Below, in pieces: positions 53,513 through 61,971 of a DNA stretch of 64,000 bases. Each line of letters opens with the position of its first letter. The stretch's first letter is position 1. The stretch spans positions 1-64,000 of the forward strand of contig JAIRYT010000097.1 in assembly GCA_031267675.1 (NCBI GenBank), in the 5' to 3' direction. Below the pieces are notes generated by a model that was not told the origin of the DNA, searched no databases, and was given only the letters and a program-made list of their open reading frames with translations. A program made the position numbers and the translations under genes. The DNA is from Treponema sp. GTDB lineage: Bacteria > Spirochaetota > Spirochaetia > Treponematales > Breznakiellaceae.

Positions 53513-54345
53513 GTTTTCTTTACGAAACACATCTTCATACCAGCCAGTCATCCGAATGCGGGGAATCCCGGGGCCGCGAGTATATCAAACGGTATATTGA
53601 CCGCGGCTTTTCGGGCATTATCGTAACGGACCATTTTTTTAACAGCAACTGCAGCGCCGGCCGGACGCTTCCCTGGGCGGAATGGGTTAAACGTTTCTGC
53701 GAGGGATACGAAGACGCTCTTGATGAGGGCGAAAGGCTCGGCCTTGACGTATTTTTTGGCTGGGAAGAAACATTTGACGGCGATGACTATATGGTGTACG
53801 GCCTTGATAAAACATGGCTTTTGGATCATCCCGAAATAATACGCTGGAGCCGCGAAGAACAATTTGCCCAGGCGCATAACCACGGCGCTTGTATAATTCA
53901 GGCGCATCCGTTTAGGCAGCATCACTACATCGACACGGTACATCTTGCGCCGTATTTCGTAGACGGCGTTGAAACAGCGAACCGGGGGAACCATGATCCG
54001 TGGTACGACGCCATGGCGGCGGAGTACGCGTCCATACTGGGCCTTCCACAAGTAGCGGGTTCCGACATTCACCGCGCCTGGGAACTTGATGATGACGAAC
54101 CGTACGGAATCGAAGTTGAAAAAAAATGGACTTCCCTAAAAGACTTTGTCGATCTTATACTAAACCGTGGACGCATTGAACTGCATATTCCCGGCGGCCG
54201 CTGTGATTTCCGCCCGAATGATAAAACGCGGCCGTTTGCCTGTAAAGTGGATTTGCGCGACCGCGCGGACCTGACATTCCGGTGCTGGCCGCAGGCGATG
54301 AATTTTAGTGATATTGCGGCGGAATTAAAAAAGCAGGCAAATTAA
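53509..54345 (+). CDS. PHP-domain metal-dependent phosphoesterase
   Basis: A 278-residue protein with the PHP metal ligands in order: THLHTSQSSECG at the start, VTDHFFN near residue 40, FFGWEETFDG near 80, IQAHPFRQHH near 130 and AGSDIHRA near 185. The usual three-metal site is intact. Such proteins hydrolyse phosphoesters, for example histidinol phosphate or small nucleotides; no feature here fixes the substrate. It overlaps the DUF4349 gene by four bases (ATGA) and lies 15 bases before ddl. Confidence 0.85.
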   Translation: MSFLYETHLHTSQSSECGESRGREYIKRYIDRGFSGIIVTDHFFNSNCSAGRTLPWAEWVKRFCEGYEDALDEGERLGLDVFFGWEETFDGDDYMVYGLDKTWLLDHPEIIRWSREEQFAQAHNHGACIIQAHPFRQHHYIDTVHLAPYFVDGVETANRGNHDPWYDAMAAEYASILGLPQVAGSDIHRAWELDDDEPYGIEVEKKWTSLKDFVDLILNRGRIELHIPGGRCDFRPNDKTRPFACKVDLRDRADLTFRCWPQAMNFSDIAAELKKQAN

Positions 54346-54359
54346 ACAAGGGGGACAAG

Positions 54360-55400
54360 GTGACAAAGCAAAACATTGGTATCCTGTGCGGGGGCCGCTC
54401 TGCGGAACACGAGGTTTCTTTGCAGTCGGCGCTTAATGTGTTTGACGCGGTTGACCGCGCGCGTTTTAACCCCCTGTTAATCGGCATAGATAAAAAAGGT
54501 TCCTGGGGGGTAAATCTTTCCGGTGATCTTGTCCGTAACGCCGGCGATCCAAAAAACATCGCGTTAAACCTGCCGCTTACGCCTGTCGCGCTGCTTCCCG
54601 ACAGCAGGGGAATGCTCGCCGTCAAGGGGCAAAAATCCGTAAAGCTTGATGTTGTTTTTCCGGTGCTTCACGGTCCCTTTGGCGAAGACGGCACGGTACA
54701 GGGCCTTTTAAAACTGGTTGACATTCCGTTTGTAGGCTCGGGCGTTATGGGATCGGCGGCGGGTATGGACAAGGATATTATGAAACGCCTGCTCCGTGAC
54801 GCGGGCATTCCCATTGGCAGATTTCTGGTACTGCGCGGCACGGCTTTGAGTTTTGACGAAGCGGCTTCGCGGCTGGGTCAAGTTCTTTTTATAAAACCGG
54901 CAAACATGGGTTCCAGTGTCGGTATAAGCAAGGTAAGCAATGAAACCGAATATAACGCGGCGCTTGCGGAAGCGCGTAAATATGATACAAAAATAATTGT
55001 AGAAGAATTTATTAACGGCAGGGAAATTGAATGTTCCGTTTTGGGAAACGAAAATCCCCGGGCGTCGCTCCCCGGCGAAGTCCGGGCCGCGCGCGCGTTT
55101 TATTCCTACGAAGCAAAATACATTGATGCTGACGGGGCGGAGCTGATCATTCCCGCGCAGCTTCCGCCGGAAACAGTGTCGCGGGTGCAGGATTTGGCGA
55201 TACGTACGTTTCAGACGCTGGAATGCCGGGGCTTTTCGCGGGTGGATCTTTTTGTAAAAGAAAACGGCGAAGCCCTGGTAAACGAGATTAACACGATTCC
55301 GGGATTTACCAGAATCAGCATGTATCCAAAATTATGGGTGGCAAGCGGCATTCCCTATACCGGTCTGATCAACCGGCTCATTGATCTTGCCTTTGAATAA
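54360..55400 (+). CDS. ddl: D-alanine--D-alanine ligase
   Basis: A 346-residue ATP-grasp enzyme that makes D-Ala-D-Ala for peptidoglycan. It begins NIGILCGGRSAEHEVSLQSA, then VFPVLHGPFGEDGTVQG, FIKPANMGSSVGISKV, IIVEEFINGREIECSV and FSRVDLFVKENGEALVNEINTIPGFT, all Ddl signatures with the ATP and magnesium ligands in place. Start is a GTG with AGGGGGACAAG upstream. It ends seven bases before the convergent NUDIX gene. Confidence 0.96.
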   Translation: MTKQNIGILCGGRSAEHEVSLQSALNVFDAVDRARFNPLLIGIDKKGSWGVNLSGDLVRNAGDPKNIALNLPLTPVALLPDSRGMLAVKGQKSVKLDVVFPVLHGPFGEDGTVQGLLKLVDIPFVGSGVMGSAAGMDKDIMKRLLRDAGIPIGRFLVLRGTALSFDEAASRLGQVLFIKPANMGSSVGISKVSNETEYNAALAEARKYDTKIIVEEFINGREIECSVLGNENPRASLPGEVRAARAFYSYEAKYIDADGAELIIPAQLPPETVSRVQDLAIRTFQTLECRGFSRVDLFVKENGEALVNEINTIPGFTRISMYPKLWVASGIPYTGLINRLIDLAFE

Positions 55401-55407
55401 TACCGGA

Positions 55408-55938
55408 TCAATCCAGCAGGCCAAGAGCCGCTTTTACCGATCCAAACGCAAGATCGTTAAAATCAAGTTCCCCGCGTTTTATAAAGCGTATGTCCGCAAC
55501 CTCGACAGGATCGGGATGCAGATCCGCTTTGGTTAAATCCGGCGCGTCAATAATAAAAAACAGATCACAGGTATTGTAGGTAATTCCCCGGTAGGGATAT
55601 ACATTGGGGAACGATCCAAAAAGGCGGCAGCCGTCCGCTTTAGCGCGCGTCATGGCGGCAAGGTCTCCCGGGTCCCAGCCAAGTTCTTCAATACACTCGC
55701 GCCTAAGCCCGTCAATGGCGCCTTCGCCGGGATCGACAAATCCGCCGGGAAGATCGAGCTTTCCCCTGCGGGGATCTTTGCCCCGTATGGTAAAGAGCAG
55801 CCCCGCGCCGGTCTCGATAATGCCCGCGGTAGCCGAGGCGACATTGTGATAATAGGTAAAGCCGCAGGCGCAGCGAAAAACCCTGCCCTTTTCAAAGACG
55901 ATTTTTTTTGAGGCGCACGAAGGACAATAGGTAAACAT
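55408..55938 (-). CDS. NUDIX hydrolase with N-terminal zinc ribbon
   Basis: A 176-residue hydrolase. Residues 5-28 hold two CxxC-type pairs (YCPSCASKK, FRCACGF), a zinc ribbon like that of NudC-type and ADP-ribose pyrophosphatase-like proteins. The Nudix box is GGFVDPGEGAIDGLRRECIEELGW near residue 70-93, though I split it here into two parts for clarity: GGFVDPGEGAIDGLR and RECIEELGW. It should cleave a nucleoside diphosphate linked to another group. AAAGG precedes the ATG at 55938; a longer version starts nine codons earlier. Confidence 0.88.
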   Translation of the reverse strand: MFTYCPSCASKKIVFEKGRVFRCACGFTYYHNVASATAGIIETGAGLLFTIRGKDPRRGKLDLPGGFVDPGEGAIDGLRRECIEELGWDPGDLAAMTRAKADGCRLFGSFPNVYPYRGITYNTCDLFFIIDAPDLTKADLHPDPVEVADIRFIKRGELDFNDLAFGSVKAALGLLD

Positions 55939-55994
55939 AGTACAACCTTTGTTGGACCTTGCCATTTTAAGGCCCCTACATTACCATAAAAACC

Positions 55995-56396
55995 ATGATT
56001 TGTGAATGTACTCTTGTGGTTCGTACCTACGAATGCGACAGTTACGGACATGTCAACAATGCCAATTATCTTAATTATCTGGAATACGCCCGTTATGAAT
56101 TTTTGCGTGATATTGGTTTTGATTATCAAACGGTTGTCAAGGCGGGCTACGGTGTATATGTCGCGCGGGTAGAAATTGATTATAAAAAGCCCGCCCTGCC
56201 CGATGATGTTTTGATCATCCAGTCATGGCCGGTAAAAAAAGGCGCGGTAAGCGGCGTTATCGCACAGGAAATTAAACGCGGTGCCGACCTTATCGCTCAG
56301 GCAAAAGTTACCTGGGCTTTTGTGGATTCAAAGGGTATGCCGTCAAAGATTCCGCCCGAATGGGATTTGCCCGGACTTTTTCCTACTGAATGTTAA
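55995..56396 (+). CDS. Acyl-CoA thioesterase of the 4HBT/YbgC type
   Basis: A 133-residue hot-dog-fold thioesterase. The catalytic-loop pattern ECDSYGHVNNANYLNYLEYAR (residues about 13-33, with the Asp and Asn-His cluster) and the later VARVEIDYKKPALPDDVLII are typical. It is close in pattern to the YbgC/FadM group. It should hydrolyse acyl-CoA thioesters in the cytoplasm. The 3' end overlaps the convergent TPR lipoprotein gene by 14 bases. Confidence 0.88.
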   Translation: MICECTLVVRTYECDSYGHVNNANYLNYLEYARYEFLRDIGFDYQTVVKAGYGVYVARVEIDYKKPALPDDVLIIQSWPVKKGAVSGVIAQEIKRGADLIAQAKVTWAFVDSKGMPSKIPPEWDLPGLFPTEC

Positions 56397-57705
56397 AATA
56401 AAAACGCTGCAGATACGCGATTCGCCTGCGGGCTTCCTCGTAGCGGTCGCTTTGCGGATACTCGTCCACAAGGCGGCGGTAATATTCCAGCGCCGCCTTG
56501 ATGTCTTTGGCGGGGCTGTTTGCTTCCAGGGTCTGTCCGTAAAGCCAGTAAAGCTCGTCGCCGCCGCCGCTGTTTGCGCGGTACTGTTCCAGCGCGGAAA
56601 GCGCGGCGGAAATTCGCCCCGCGTCATATTCAGTTTTTGCCAGCGCAAGCAGATCGGTTACGCGTTCATCGGCGGCATCCGCCGGGTTTTGAAGCGCCGC
56701 GTTCGAGTATGCCGCGTCCGCTTCTGTCGACGGCCCGCCGGATGATCCGGCCGGCGCGCTGGCCGGAAGTAAAGCGCCGCCCAGCGGCGGCTCCGGCTCC
56801 CGCGCGGTATCCGCCGCGTCCGCCGCCGGCCAGCGGGGGCTCGCGTAAACACGCTCCGGCGCTCCGCGGCCGGACCAGGTCGAGCTTGTTGACGGCGCTT
56901 CTTCGACAATCACCCGGACATAATCGGTAAGCACTACATCGCGGATAAAATCCTGGCGGTTAAATTTTAAACGGTAGGTTCCGGTTTCATCGGCGCGGAA
57001 TACAAAAACCATTCCCTCGCGATCGGTTTGGCGGTTGTCAAAAAATACCCCGCGCCGCGATCCCAATTCCCCCAAATAGACCCAGCCGGAATAGCGGAAC
57101 GGAATTTCAATGTACTGGCCTACGTAGGCTTTAACGCTGCGCGAATACGTAATGTTTTCATCCGCATCGGGATCGGGCGTAATTCCCATACGTTCCGGCC
57201 CCATAAAGGGCGCGCCGGGAATGTCCGGCGGCGCTTGAGGCGCTTCGCTTTTTTCCGGCGGCGTCTCTATCGGACGTATAAATTCAGGCGTAGGAGGCGC
57301 TGCAACCGGCGGCGCAGGCGGCGCAGGCGGTGGCGCGGTAACCGGAGGCGCGGGAGGCGGCGGCGTGGGGGGAGGAGGCGCTGCAACAGGCGGAACAGGC
57401 GAGGGCGAGGGCGCGGGCGCGGGAGGAGGAGGCGGCGACGGTACAGGCGGCCGGGGAATCGGTTCGGCCAGCGCCGCTTCGGCGGGAATTTCCGGTTCCT
57501 GCGGCAGGGTAACCAGCGCCTCTGTTTCGTCTGTAACGGTATCGTCAGTTTTGGTATTTTCGGAATCCGCTTCGCCTGTTTGATCAACCGGATTTGATTC
57601 GGGGAATACCTTTTCCGGAACGGGAACCGGCCCGGTAACGGCGCTGTTATGCGTACAGGCCGCCAGCAGGACCGCGCCCGCAAAAAGGAGCGCCAGCTTT
57701 TTCAC
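56383..57705 (-). CDS. Proline-rich lipoprotein with C-terminal TPR-like repeats
   Basis: A 440-residue lipoprotein (lipobox LLAAC, Cys about residue 17). Residues about 55-170 are a Pro/Ala/Glu-rich linker. A beta-rich domain follows (AYVGQYIEIPFRYSGWVYLGEL, VFRADETGTYRLKFNRQDF) that reads like an envelope-binding module. The C-terminus (DLLALAKTEYDAGRISAALSALEQYRA, ALEYYRRLVDEYPQSDRYEEARRRIAYL) has TPR helices like CpoB/YbgF. Start is a GTG at 57705 overlapping the upstream stop. The pro-rich arm may span the periplasm. Exact role unknown. Confidence 0.8.
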   Translation of the reverse strand: MKKLALLFAGAVLLAACTHNSAVTGPVPVPEKVFPESNPVDQTGEADSENTKTDDTVTDETEALVTLPQEPEIPAEAALAEPIPRPPVPSPPPPPAPAPSPSPVPPVAAPPPPTPPPPAPPVTAPPPAPPAPPVAAPPTPEFIRPIETPPEKSEAPQAPPDIPGAPFMGPERMGITPDPDADENITYSRSVKAYVGQYIEIPFRYSGWVYLGELGSRRGVFFDNRQTDREGMVFVFRADETGTYRLKFNRQDFIRDVVLTDYVRVIVEEAPSTSSTWSGRGAPERVYASPRWPAADAADTAREPEPPLGGALLPASAPAGSSGGPSTEADAAYSNAALQNPADAADERVTDLLALAKTEYDAGRISAALSALEQYRANSGGGDELYWLYGQTLEANSPAKDIKAALEYYRRLVDEYPQSDRYEEARRRIAYLQRFYFNIQ

Positions 57706-58091
57706 GGAACGGGCTCCAGCATTTTGTCAATTTCTTCGTCAATCCGCCTGCGCCAGGCTTCGGCGTTTCCTTCCATGGGATCGGTCCAGAACGGCCGCGT
57801 GTCTTCTTCGGTCCAGGTATTTTTTGGATCTTTTTCCAGCAGCACTTCGGGAACAAAATCGGGCTCGTCGGGAAGAAAAAAATCTTCCTGCACAAAACGC
57901 GCTTCCGATCCGGTATCACCAGCCGCTTCCCGGTTCCCCGGTTTTACCATTGTGTAGATCAAAAGCAGCGCGGCAAGCGCCATACATAACGCCAGAACGG
58001 CAATACGGTGTGATTTGATCCCCCCAATCATCCGGACAAAAGCCGCTTTACACGTTTTTGTTATTTTGGCAGGAAAGCTCCCAATTCCCAT
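57702..58091 (-). CDS. Small single-span membrane protein
   Basis: A 129-residue protein with a basic N-terminus, one transmembrane segment near residues 30-50 ([20 protein letters not shown]) and an acidic, proline-rich, Trp-containing periplasmic tail ending [11 protein letters not shown]. No family recognised. It overlaps the TPR lipoprotein gene by four bases, so the two likely act together at the envelope. A second candidate start is at residue 21 (58031), which would still keep the membrane span. Confidence 0.65.
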   Translation of the reverse strand: MGIGSFPAKITKTCKAAFVRMIGGIKSHRIAVLALCMALAALLLIYTMVKPGNREAAGDTGSEARFVQEDFFLPDEPDFVPEVLLEKDPKNTWTEEDTRPFWTDPMEGNAEAWRRRIDEEIDKMLEPVP

Positions 58092-58130
58092 AACTTGAGT
58101 ATATCAGTATTTTTTGATATTGTATATCGT

Positions 58131-59192
58131 ATGAACGAGCGCCTTGCTTCCCTGTTAAAGCGTTATGACGAAGTTTCAAAACTTGTCGAAGATCCCGCTC
58201 TGGTAAAAGATCAAAAACGGTACCGCGAGGTCATGCGCGAATATTCACAGCTTTCCGCAGTTTGGGAAACTTCCAGGGAAACCGATGCGCTTAACGCCCA
58301 GATTGCCGCTACGCGGTCCATGATACAGGAAGAAAAAGACGAGCTTAAGGAACTTGCCCGCGAAGAACTTAAGGAACTTGAAACACGCCTTGCCGATTCC
58401 GGCGACCGGCTTAAATTTTTGCTTATACCCAGAGACCCGCTGGACGAAAAAAATATCATTATGGAGATTCGCGCCGGAACGGGAGGGGACGAGGCGGCGC
58501 TTTTTGCCGCGGATCTGTACCGCATGTATTCGCGTTTTGCCGAAACAAAAGGCTGGAAGTTCGAAATAATGAGCAGCAACGAAACAGAACTGGGCGGCTT
58601 TAAAGAAATTGTTTTTTCAATCAACGGTAACAATGTATACGAAAACCTGCGCTACGAATCCGGTGTTCACCGCGTACAGCGGGTTCCCGCGACAGAAGCT
58701 TCGGGGCGCATTCATACTTCGGCGGTTACGGTCGCCGTTCTGCCCGAGGCCGATGAAACCGAAATCGACATAAAGGCCGAAGACCTTCGCATTGACGTAA
58801 TGCGCGCCGGCGGTCCGGGCGGCCAGTGCGTCAATACAACCGACTCCGCCGTGCGGATTACCCATCTGCCCACCGGCATTACCGTGCATTGTCAGGACGA
58901 AAAAAGCCAGATAAAAAACAAGGCAAAGGGAATGCGCATTCTGCGCGCGCGTATCTACGAGGCGGAGGCGGCAAAAGCGGCCAGCGAGCGGGCCGAGGCG
59001 CGAAAAAACCAGGTAGGGAGCGGCGACCGTTCCGAGCGTATACGCACCTATAACTTCCCCCAAAACCGCCTTACCGATCACCGTATCAATCTTACCCTTT
59101 ATAAACTGGACCTTGTCATGCAGGGCGATGTCGGCGAACTTTTTGACGCCCTTAAACTTTCCGCGCAGGAAGAAATGCTTCGAGCCAGCTAA
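58131..59192 (+). CDS. prfA: Peptide chain release factor 1
   Basis: A 353-residue class I release factor that recognises UAA and UAG. The GGQ motif is in [20 protein letters not shown] near residue 225, and [21 protein letters not shown] near 105 and [17 protein letters not shown] near 295 are typical. RF1 rather than RF2 because there is no programmed internal stop and the N-terminus matches ([15 protein letters not shown]). Start at 58131; a TTG 12 codons earlier is less likely. It is divergent from the envelope pair. Confidence 0.95.
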   Translation: MNERLASLLKRYDEVSKLVEDPALVKDQKRYREVMREYSQLSAVWETSRETDALNAQIAATRSMIQEEKDELKELAREELKELETRLADSGDRLKFLLIPRDPLDEKNIIMEIRAGTGGDEAALFAADLYRMYSRFAETKGWKFEIMSSNETELGGFKEIVFSINGNNVYENLRYESGVHRVQRVPATEASGRIHTSAVTVAVLPEADETEIDIKAEDLRIDVMRAGGPGGQCVNTTDSAVRITHLPTGITVHCQDEKSQIKNKAKGMRILRARIYEAEAAKAASERAEARKNQVGSGDRSERIRTYNFPQNRLTDHRINLTLYKLDLVMQGDVGELFDALKLSAQEEMLRAS

Positions 59193-59267
59193 TACCAGTT
59201 CGGGTGCGGGCCATTGCGAATTCTTGAAACAAGGGGTATTATTCTACTGTACCACAGGGGGCGTAGA

Positions 59268-60191
59268 ATGAAGATATATCATGTTATACCGGGTCTTCTA
59301 ACGGTTCTGTTCCTTTCCTGTGGAGTGCCGGAAGATCTTCCGACAGACGTTCCCCTTTCTCCCCTTGAAACGGTACGGTATCTGGCGGCGGAAAACGGGC
59401 GCGTATCCTCCTCCGCGCAGGCGGATAACGGGCAGTATCCCGGCGAGATACGGGCTATCCTTGACAAGGGATATATTGTTTTTGCCATGACGGCGGCGGA
59501 CCAGAAACCGTTCTTTTACCGTGAAGAATATACCGGGGAACTTATCGGGGTGGATGTTGAACTTGGTTATGAAATCGCGAATCTTTTGGGGGTGCGGGCG
59601 GTATTTAACCGCGATGCGGCAAGTTTTGACGGTGTAGTAACAAAGATAGTCAATAAAGAGGCGGACATCGCTTTAAGCAAACTTAGCCGTACCACGAGGC
59701 GGGCGGAACTGGTACGGTATACCGATCCCTACATTGTGTTTAGACAGGCCCTTCTGGTGAACCGTCTGGAGCTTACCAAAATAACCCTGGAGGATAAACT
59801 CCCCTATTTTATCAAACATTTTGACGGACGCATTGGCGTTGTAAAGAATTCTTCGTATGTCGGCTACGCGGAGATGAATTTTCCCGGAGCCCATATAGAA
59901 ACCTACGATACCTGGGAGCAGACCATTGACGCGCTTTTTGGGGGAACGGTACTCGCGGCGTACCGGGACGAAGGCGAGATACTAATCATCAACACGTTAC
60001 GAGAGGACGCGTCCATTTTGATGAAGCCCGTGTTTATCAATGACAAGCGTGATCCTATCGCCATGGCGGTCGCCTCCGACGCGCCGCTGCTGCAGGAATG
60101 GCTTAATGTGTTTCTTGAGGAATATCTGCTGCAAAATAAACGGGAGTTAACACCGGCCCAAATCGTTGAACGGCATTTTGGCGACGGCTGA
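59268..60191 (+). CDS. Amino-acid-type extracellular solute-binding lipoprotein (SBP family 3)
   Basis: A 307-residue lipoprotein (lipobox VLFLSC, Cys about residue 18). The binding domain runs from about 65: GYIVFAMTAADQKPFFYREEYTGEL, LIGVDVELGYEIANLLGV, KIVNKEADIALSKLSRTTRRAELVRYTDPY. Those are the lobe-1 and hinge patterns of polar amino-acid binding proteins. No ABC permease follows; instead a symporter with a related C-terminal domain lies next, 28 bases on. GGGGG precedes the ATG at 59268. It may deliver ligand to, or sense it for, the neighbouring transporter and cyclase. Confidence 0.85.
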   Translation: MKIYHVIPGLLTVLFLSCGVPEDLPTDVPLSPLETVRYLAAENGRVSSSAQADNGQYPGEIRAILDKGYIVFAMTAADQKPFFYREEYTGELIGVDVELGYEIANLLGVRAVFNRDAASFDGVVTKIVNKEADIALSKLSRTTRRAELVRYTDPYIVFRQALLVNRLELTKITLEDKLPYFIKHFDGRIGVVKNSSYVGYAEMNFPGAHIETYDTWEQTIDALFGGTVLAAYRDEGEILIINTLREDASILMKPVFINDKRDPIAMAVASDAPLLQEWLNVFLEEYLLQNKRELTPAQIVERHFGDG

Positions 60192-60219
60192 TTCGGCAGT
60201 TGATATACAAGGAGGCATC

Positions 60220-61971
60220 GTGAAGAGTTCATTTTTGAAACATCCGGCGACGGTTTTGTTCGCCGTCGCGATCGGGGTTCTTATTGGCCTGTTTAATATC
60301 CCCATATCCCGCGCTACCGGAATTGCCGATTTTGCCTCGTTTATCGCGATACCGGGGCAGCTCTATCTCTTTTACCTGCAGATGACGGTTATTCCCATTA
60401 TTATTGCGGCAATTTCTTCAAATCTGGGAAGGCTGATGCGCAACAAGGGCGGCTCCGGTTTAATCCGGCGTATAGTTTTTGTTTTTATTGCCTGTATTGT
60501 CGTCGTTGCCCTTGTCGGCGTTATCTTTGGTATTTTTGGCAGGCCCGGCGCGGGACTGGACAACCACACCCGTTCCCTTTTGTCAAAACTTATCTCCACG
60601 TCCGATACAGAGGGCATCAGCGGCGTTCTGGAACTGAGCCTTGGTACGGCGGAGGATGTGGTCAACACGACCCCGCAGCCCAATTTGGGAAATTTCTTTA
60701 GGGATTTGATCCCCGCAAATATATTTATGGCCCTTGCGTCGGGAAGCACCATGGCCATTGTGTTTTTTTCGATCATCTTTGGGATCGCCATCGGGTTTCT
60801 CAAGAACGAATCGGCCTCAATGCTTATCAGCCTGCTTACCGCGGTATTTGAGGCGTTTCAAAAACTTATCAGCTGGTCCCTCTATCTGCTTCCCTTTGGG
60901 CTTATCTGCCTTATGGCGGGGCAGATTGCCAAGGTCGGCCCCCAGATATTTATGGCAATGTCGAAGTTCATTACCCTTTACGGGATAGGTACGGGGCTGA
61001 TCTTTCTAATCGCGACCGCAGTGATATGGATACGTTCGGGAATAGCGAATCCTTTTCGCGTGCTTTCCATATTGTTTGAGCCGGTACTGCTCGCTTTTGC
61101 GACCCGTAATTCCATGGCGACTCTTCCCAGCGCCATTACCTGCCTTGACAAAAAGCTGGGTTTTGACAGTACCGCCGTTAATCTGACCCTTCCGTTGGGA
61201 ATGACGCTGGGCCGCTTTGGGAATATTTTTTATTTTGGACTGGCCGTCTTTTTTGTCGTGCAGATCTACGGTATGGCCCTGGGATTTATGCACTATGTGA
61301 TAATATTTCTGGGGGTAGTGTTTGCGGGTACCGCCACAGCCGGGGCGTCGGGGATTGTTACCCTTTCGGTGATCAGCATTATTCTGGGGCCCTTAAACCT
61401 GCCGGGAGAAGCCGTCCTGGTTATTTTTATGGCTATCGATCCCATCATCGATCCCTTTAGGACCTTTATCATCGTTTATATCAATATGGCGGCCGCAACC
61501 CTGATCGCGAAACGGAATCAGGGCAATGAACCCGCAGTAGAAGAAGAACAAACAGAGAACGATAAAAACCAGCTTTTGGTATATATCCAGGAGCCCCACG
61601 ACCGAAAGCCGCTCCTGTACCGCCGGGACGGCGTGCTTATGGGGCTGGAAATAGAGCTGCTTAATAAAATAGCCGCGGACCTGCACAAGAAAATACGGAT
61701 CATGGATACGGCGGTTCTGGGTTACGAAGAAGGAGCGGGGATAAAAAGAAAGGCGGATATTATCGCCGGCGCTGTTACGCGGAGCGAAGACGCCCCGCTG
61801 GGCTTTTCCTTTTCGCGGGCCTGGGCAACCATTACCGAAAACAACGTTAAAAAGCCGGTTTGTTTTCTCTATCCCTCCGGAAGTTCCAACGCGGTTCATA
61901 TTAACGGAATCATCGGTTCCCTTAACGCGGACAATTTTATACGGCGGCGGGTAAAAGGGGCGGCAACATGA
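60220..61971 (+). CDS. Dicarboxylate/amino-acid:cation symporter fused to a half solute-binding domain
   Basis: A 583-residue membrane protein. Residues 1 to about 440 form a DAACS/SDF (GltPh-like) transporter with conserved stretches such as AIPGQLYLFYLQMTVIPIIIAA, FATRNSMATLPSAITCLDKKLG, PLGMTLGRFGNIFYFGL and MAIDPIIDPFRTFIIVY. The tail from about 460 (LLVYIQEPHDRKPLLYRRDGVLMGLEIELLNKIAADL, split here as two motifs: LLVYIQEPHDRKPLLYRRD and GLEIELLNKIAADL) matches the first lobe of the upstream binding protein (KADIIAGAVTRSEDAP against EADIALSKLSRTTRRA). Start is GTG with AAGGAGG. Its stop overlaps the cyclase start (ATGA). This fusion is unusual; see findings. Confidence 0.8.
   Translation: MKSSFLKHPATVLFAVAIGVLIGLFNIPISRATGIADFASFIAIPGQLYLFYLQMTVIPIIIAAISSNLGRLMRNKGGSGLIRRIVFVFIACIVVVALVGVIFGIFGRPGAGLDNHTRSLLSKLISTSDTEGISGVLELSLGTAEDVVNTTPQPNLGNFFRDLIPANIFMALASGSTMAIVFFSIIFGIAIGFLKNESASMLISLLTAVFEAFQKLISWSLYLLPFGLICLMAGQIAKVGPQIFMAMSKFITLYGIGTGLIFLIATAVIWIRSGIANPFRVLSILFEPVLLAFATRNSMATLPSAITCLDKKLGFDSTAVNLTLPLGMTLGRFGNIFYFGLAVFFVVQIYGMALGFMHYVIIFLGVVFAGTATAGASGIVTLSVISIILGPLNLPGEAVLVIFMAIDPIIDPFRTFIIVYINMAAATLIAKRNQGNEPAVEEEQTENDKNQLLVYIQEPHDRKPLLYRRDGVLMGLEIELLNKIAADLHKKIRIMDTAVLGYEEGAGIKRKADIIAGAVTRSEDAPLGFSFSRAWATITENNVKKPVCFLYPSGSSNAVHINGIIGSLNADNFIRRRVKGAAT

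Noticed and set aside
57028-57597. Plus-strand frame with a very Arg-rich segment
   Set aside because: It is antisense to the proline-rich arm of the lipoprotein at 56383-57705. Pro codons read on the other strand give Arg and Gly. No start signals.
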